The translations under genes were made by a program, and so were the position numbers. Of a DNA stretch of 64,000 nt, positions 62,436 through 64,000 are shown one piece after another (positions within the stretch are counted from its first letter, which is position 1; every line of letters starts with the position of its first letter). Source of the DNA: Shimia sp. SK013 (GTDB taxonomy: Bacteria > Pseudomonadota > Alphaproteobacteria > Rhodobacterales > Rhodobacteraceae); NCBI RefSeq assembly GCF_001292625.1, contig NZ_LAJH01000009.1, positions 744,001 to 808,000 on the forward strand, in the 5' to 3' direction. Under the pieces are notes generated by a model. The model searched no databases, had not been told where the DNA came from, and saw only the letters and a program-made list of their open reading frames with translations.

Positions 62436-62839
62436 GTTTCATTTCCCTCTTGTTCCGCAAGCACCTCTTGCACCAATTCCATGGCGCGGGTGGTGGCGGG
62501 AATACCGGCGAACATCGACATCTGGCCGATGGTCTCCACAATTTCCTGTTTCGTGGCCCCTGTTTCCGTCAGGTGACGGACGGTGAGCCGGATTTGCGCA
62601 TCTGCCTGCGCGCCCAGCATGGTGAGCGCCCCAAGGGTCAGCAGCAGGCGGGTCTTGGCATCAAGGCCGCCGGGGTTCATCGTGTTGCCGAAGAACATTT
62701 CCATGATGTCCTTGGGCATGGTTGGCCAAAGCGCCTCAAACCCTTTGGGCGTGAAGGATTCCAGCGCAGGGTTGAAGGCTTTGGCCATGTCCTGATACTG
62801 GGCGAACATCGCCTGATATGGGTTTTTGGGATCGGTCAT
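62432..62839 (-). CDS. Carboxymuconolactone decarboxylase-like protein inside the nuo operon
   Basis: A 135-residue AhpD/CMD-like all-alpha protein. The core is [32 protein letters not shown] split over residues ~58-90, with [21 protein letters not shown] behind it. The CxxC of peroxidase-type AhpD is absent, so it is not a redox-active member. It overlaps both nuoI and nuoJ by ATGA, so it is made in step with complex I. A role in assembly or quinone chemistry is conceivable but unproven. Confidence 0.85.
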   Translation of the reverse strand: MTDPKNPYQAMFAQYQDMAKAFNPALESFTPKGFEALWPTMPKDIMEMFFGNTMNPGGLDAKTRLLLTLGALTMLGAQADAQIRLTVRHLTETGATKQEIVETIGQMSMFAGIPATTRAMELVQEVLAEQEGNET

Positions 62840-63330
62840 CGGTACGGCGCATCCAGTTCTAGGTTCTTGGCAATTTCCGCTTCCCAGCGTTCGCCATTCT
62901 CAAGCAGTTTTGCCTTGTCATAGAACAGCTCTTCGCGGGTTTCGGTGGCGAACTCGAAATTCGGGCCTTCGACAATGGCGTCCACCGGGCAGGCTTCTTC
63001 GCAGAAGCCGCAGTAGATGCATTTGGTCATGTCGATGTCATAGCGCGTGGTGCGGCGCGAGCCGTCTTCGCGGGGTTCCGCGTCGATGGTGATCGCCTGT
63101 GCAGGGCAGATCGCTTCGCAGAGTTTGCAAGCAATGCAGCGTTCTTCGCCGTTGGGATAGCGGCGCAGTGCATGCTCGCCGCGAAAACGCGGGCTGAGCG
63201 GGCCTTTTTCATGCGGATAGTTCAACGTAACTTTGGGTTTGAAGAAATACTTCATGCCCAATCTAAAGCCGCCAAAGAAATCCTTTAGCAGGAAGTAGCC
63301 GGCGGCGCGTTTGTAGTCGATTGCCGTCAT
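62836..63330 (-). CDS. nuoI: NADH-quinone oxidoreductase subunit I (two 4Fe-4S clusters)
   Basis: A 164-residue ferredoxin-like subunit that passes electrons towards the quinone site. Two C-x2-C-x2-C-x3-CP motifs are visible: [12 protein letters not shown] and [12 protein letters not shown] (residues ~60-115). The N-terminal amphipathic helix contacts the membrane arm. It follows nuoH by 1 bp. Confidence 0.97.
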   Translation of the reverse strand: MTAIDYKRAAGYFLLKDFFGGFRLGMKYFFKPKVTLNYPHEKGPLSPRFRGEHALRRYPNGEERCIACKLCEAICPAQAITIDAEPREDGSRRTTRYDIDMTKCIYCGFCEEACPVDAIVEGPNFEFATETREELFYDKAKLLENGERWEAEIAKNLELDAPYR

Positions 63331-63331
63331 A

Positions 63332-64000
63332 TCAGCCTCCTATGGCCCAGCGGGCATAAGCGCCGCCAAGAATTTCGAATTTTGCGAGGAACGCCACCAA
63401 AACAACCCAGAACAGCGACATGGGCAGGAAGACTTTCCAACCGATGCGCATCAACTGATCGTAGCGGAAGCGCGGGGTGATCGCCTTGACCATCGAGAAG
63501 ATGAAGAAGACGAAGCAGATTTTCAGAAGCATCCAGCCGATGCCGTCTGGCAGACCCGGAATGGGCGACAGCCAGCCACCAAGGAACAGCAGCGACACCA
63601 GCGCACACATCAGCACGATGGCAACATATTCGCCGATCATAAACAGCAGGAACGGTGTCGAGCTGTACTCCACCTGATAGCCCGCCACCAGTTCGCTTTC
63701 CGCTTCTGGAAGATCAAACGGTGGGCGGTTGGTTTCGGCCATGGCCGAGATCAGGAACAGGAACAGCATCGGGAAGTGCGGCAGCCAATACCAGCTGAAG
63801 ATGCCATAACGGCCATCTTGGGCAGCAACGATGTCGCCAAAGTTCATAGACCCGGTCGAGATGATGATGCCGATGATGATCAGGCCCAGCGAGACCTCGT
63901 ATGAGATCATCTGCGCGGCGGAGCGCAGCGAGCCAAGGAAGGGGTATTTGGAGTTGGACGCCCAGCCCCCCATGATCACGCCGTAAACCTCAAGCGAGCT
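63332..64000 (-). CDS. nuoH: NADH-quinone oxidoreductase subunit H, 3' part (cut by window edge)
   Basis: The last 222 codons of nuoH. The frame is open to the window edge, reading [21 protein letters not shown] there. [13 protein letters not shown] near the start of this part and [22 protein letters not shown] carry the conserved acidic residues at the quinone channel. The C-terminal part has the last membrane segments. The N-terminal third lies outside the window. Confidence 0.96.
   Translation of the reverse strand, partial: SSLEVYGVIMGGWASNSKYPFLGSLRSAAQMISYEVSLGLIIIGIIISTGSMNFGDIVAAQDGRYGIFSWYWLPHFPMLFLFLISAMAETNRPPFDLPEAESELVAGYQVEYSSTPFLLFMIGEYVAIVLMCALVSLLFLGGWLSPIPGLPDGIGWMLLKICFVFFIFSMVKAITPRFRYDQLMRIGWKVFLPMSLFWVVLVAFLAKFEILGGAYARWAIGG

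Noticed and set aside
1-64000. tRNA, rRNA, insertion sequences, prophage or CRISPR in the window
   Set aside because: Reading both strands by eye I found no tRNA-like cloverleaf ends, transposase motifs, long terminal repeats or regular repeat-spacer arrays. A tRNA scan would be needed to exclude tRNA fully.

Overview
The window looks like a chromosomal segment of an alphaproteobacterium of the order Rhodobacterales (Roseobacter group). The evidence is the gene content and order: a DUF2849-cysI-cysH-DUF934 sulfur block, a form II cox cluster, surE-pcm-nlpD, nuoHIJKLMN followed by birA-coaX-rnj, plus GC-rich codon use and many ATGA stop/start overlaps. I see no tRNA, rRNA, CRISPR array, insertion sequence or prophage. 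This is mostly housekeeping DNA with short accessory insertions.

Layout. 1-5.0 kb: end of a P450 gene, an Lrp/AsnC regulator, and divergent from it an assimilatory sulfate/sulfite reduction operon followed by ferredoxin-NADP reductase. 5.1-10.9 kb: a MarR regulator with a clear operator facing a small membrane protein, a low-complexity membrane-anchored protein, infC (apparently starting on ATA), two methyltransferase-type genes, orphan genes and one pseudogene. 11.0-19.1 kb (minus strand): a seven-gene molybdenum hydroxylase cluster of the form II CO-dehydrogenase type with its MoxR/VWA/XdhC/molybdopterin accessory genes. 19.3-26.8 kb: a conserved unknown gene, pyrC, pyrE, dnaB, alr and an MlaE/MlaF pair. 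26.9-38.5 kb: small genes, pqiA-like, radA, cvpA, a TAXI binding protein, a GlsB-type protein, purF, an SDR, surE, pcm and nlpD. 38.5-46.6 kb (mostly minus): a DUF815 ATPase, tatABC, a WYL regulator, a lone FbpC-like ATPase with a sodium symporter, AlkC-like DNA repair and an atypical SDR. 46.7-52.8 kb (plus): Hint protein, prfC, an unknown, a glycosyltransferase and a DEAD-box helicase. 52.8-64 kb (minus): rnj, coaX, birA and nuoN to nuoH (cut by the window edge).

How the genes work together. The cys block turns APS into sulfite and then sulfide, and the adjacent Fpr could supply electrons. The nuo block encodes the membrane arm of complex I plus NuoI, with a carboxymuconolactone-decarboxylase-like gene embedded by ATGA overlaps. 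The cox cluster contains all three enzyme subunits and the maturation machinery, but its large subunit has the AYRGAGR loop, so CO is not necessarily the substrate.

The most interesting non-coding signals are: three intergenic copies of a triplet 11-bp tandem repeat; an 18-bp perfect MarR-type palindrome lying on a promoter -10; an ATA start for infC; a 31-codon upstream ORF coupled by ATGA to the DEAD-box helicase, with a dyad covering the start region; and perfect hairpins just before the starts of pyrC and of the gene after prfC. All functional readings rest on motifs recognised by eye; no database search was possible.
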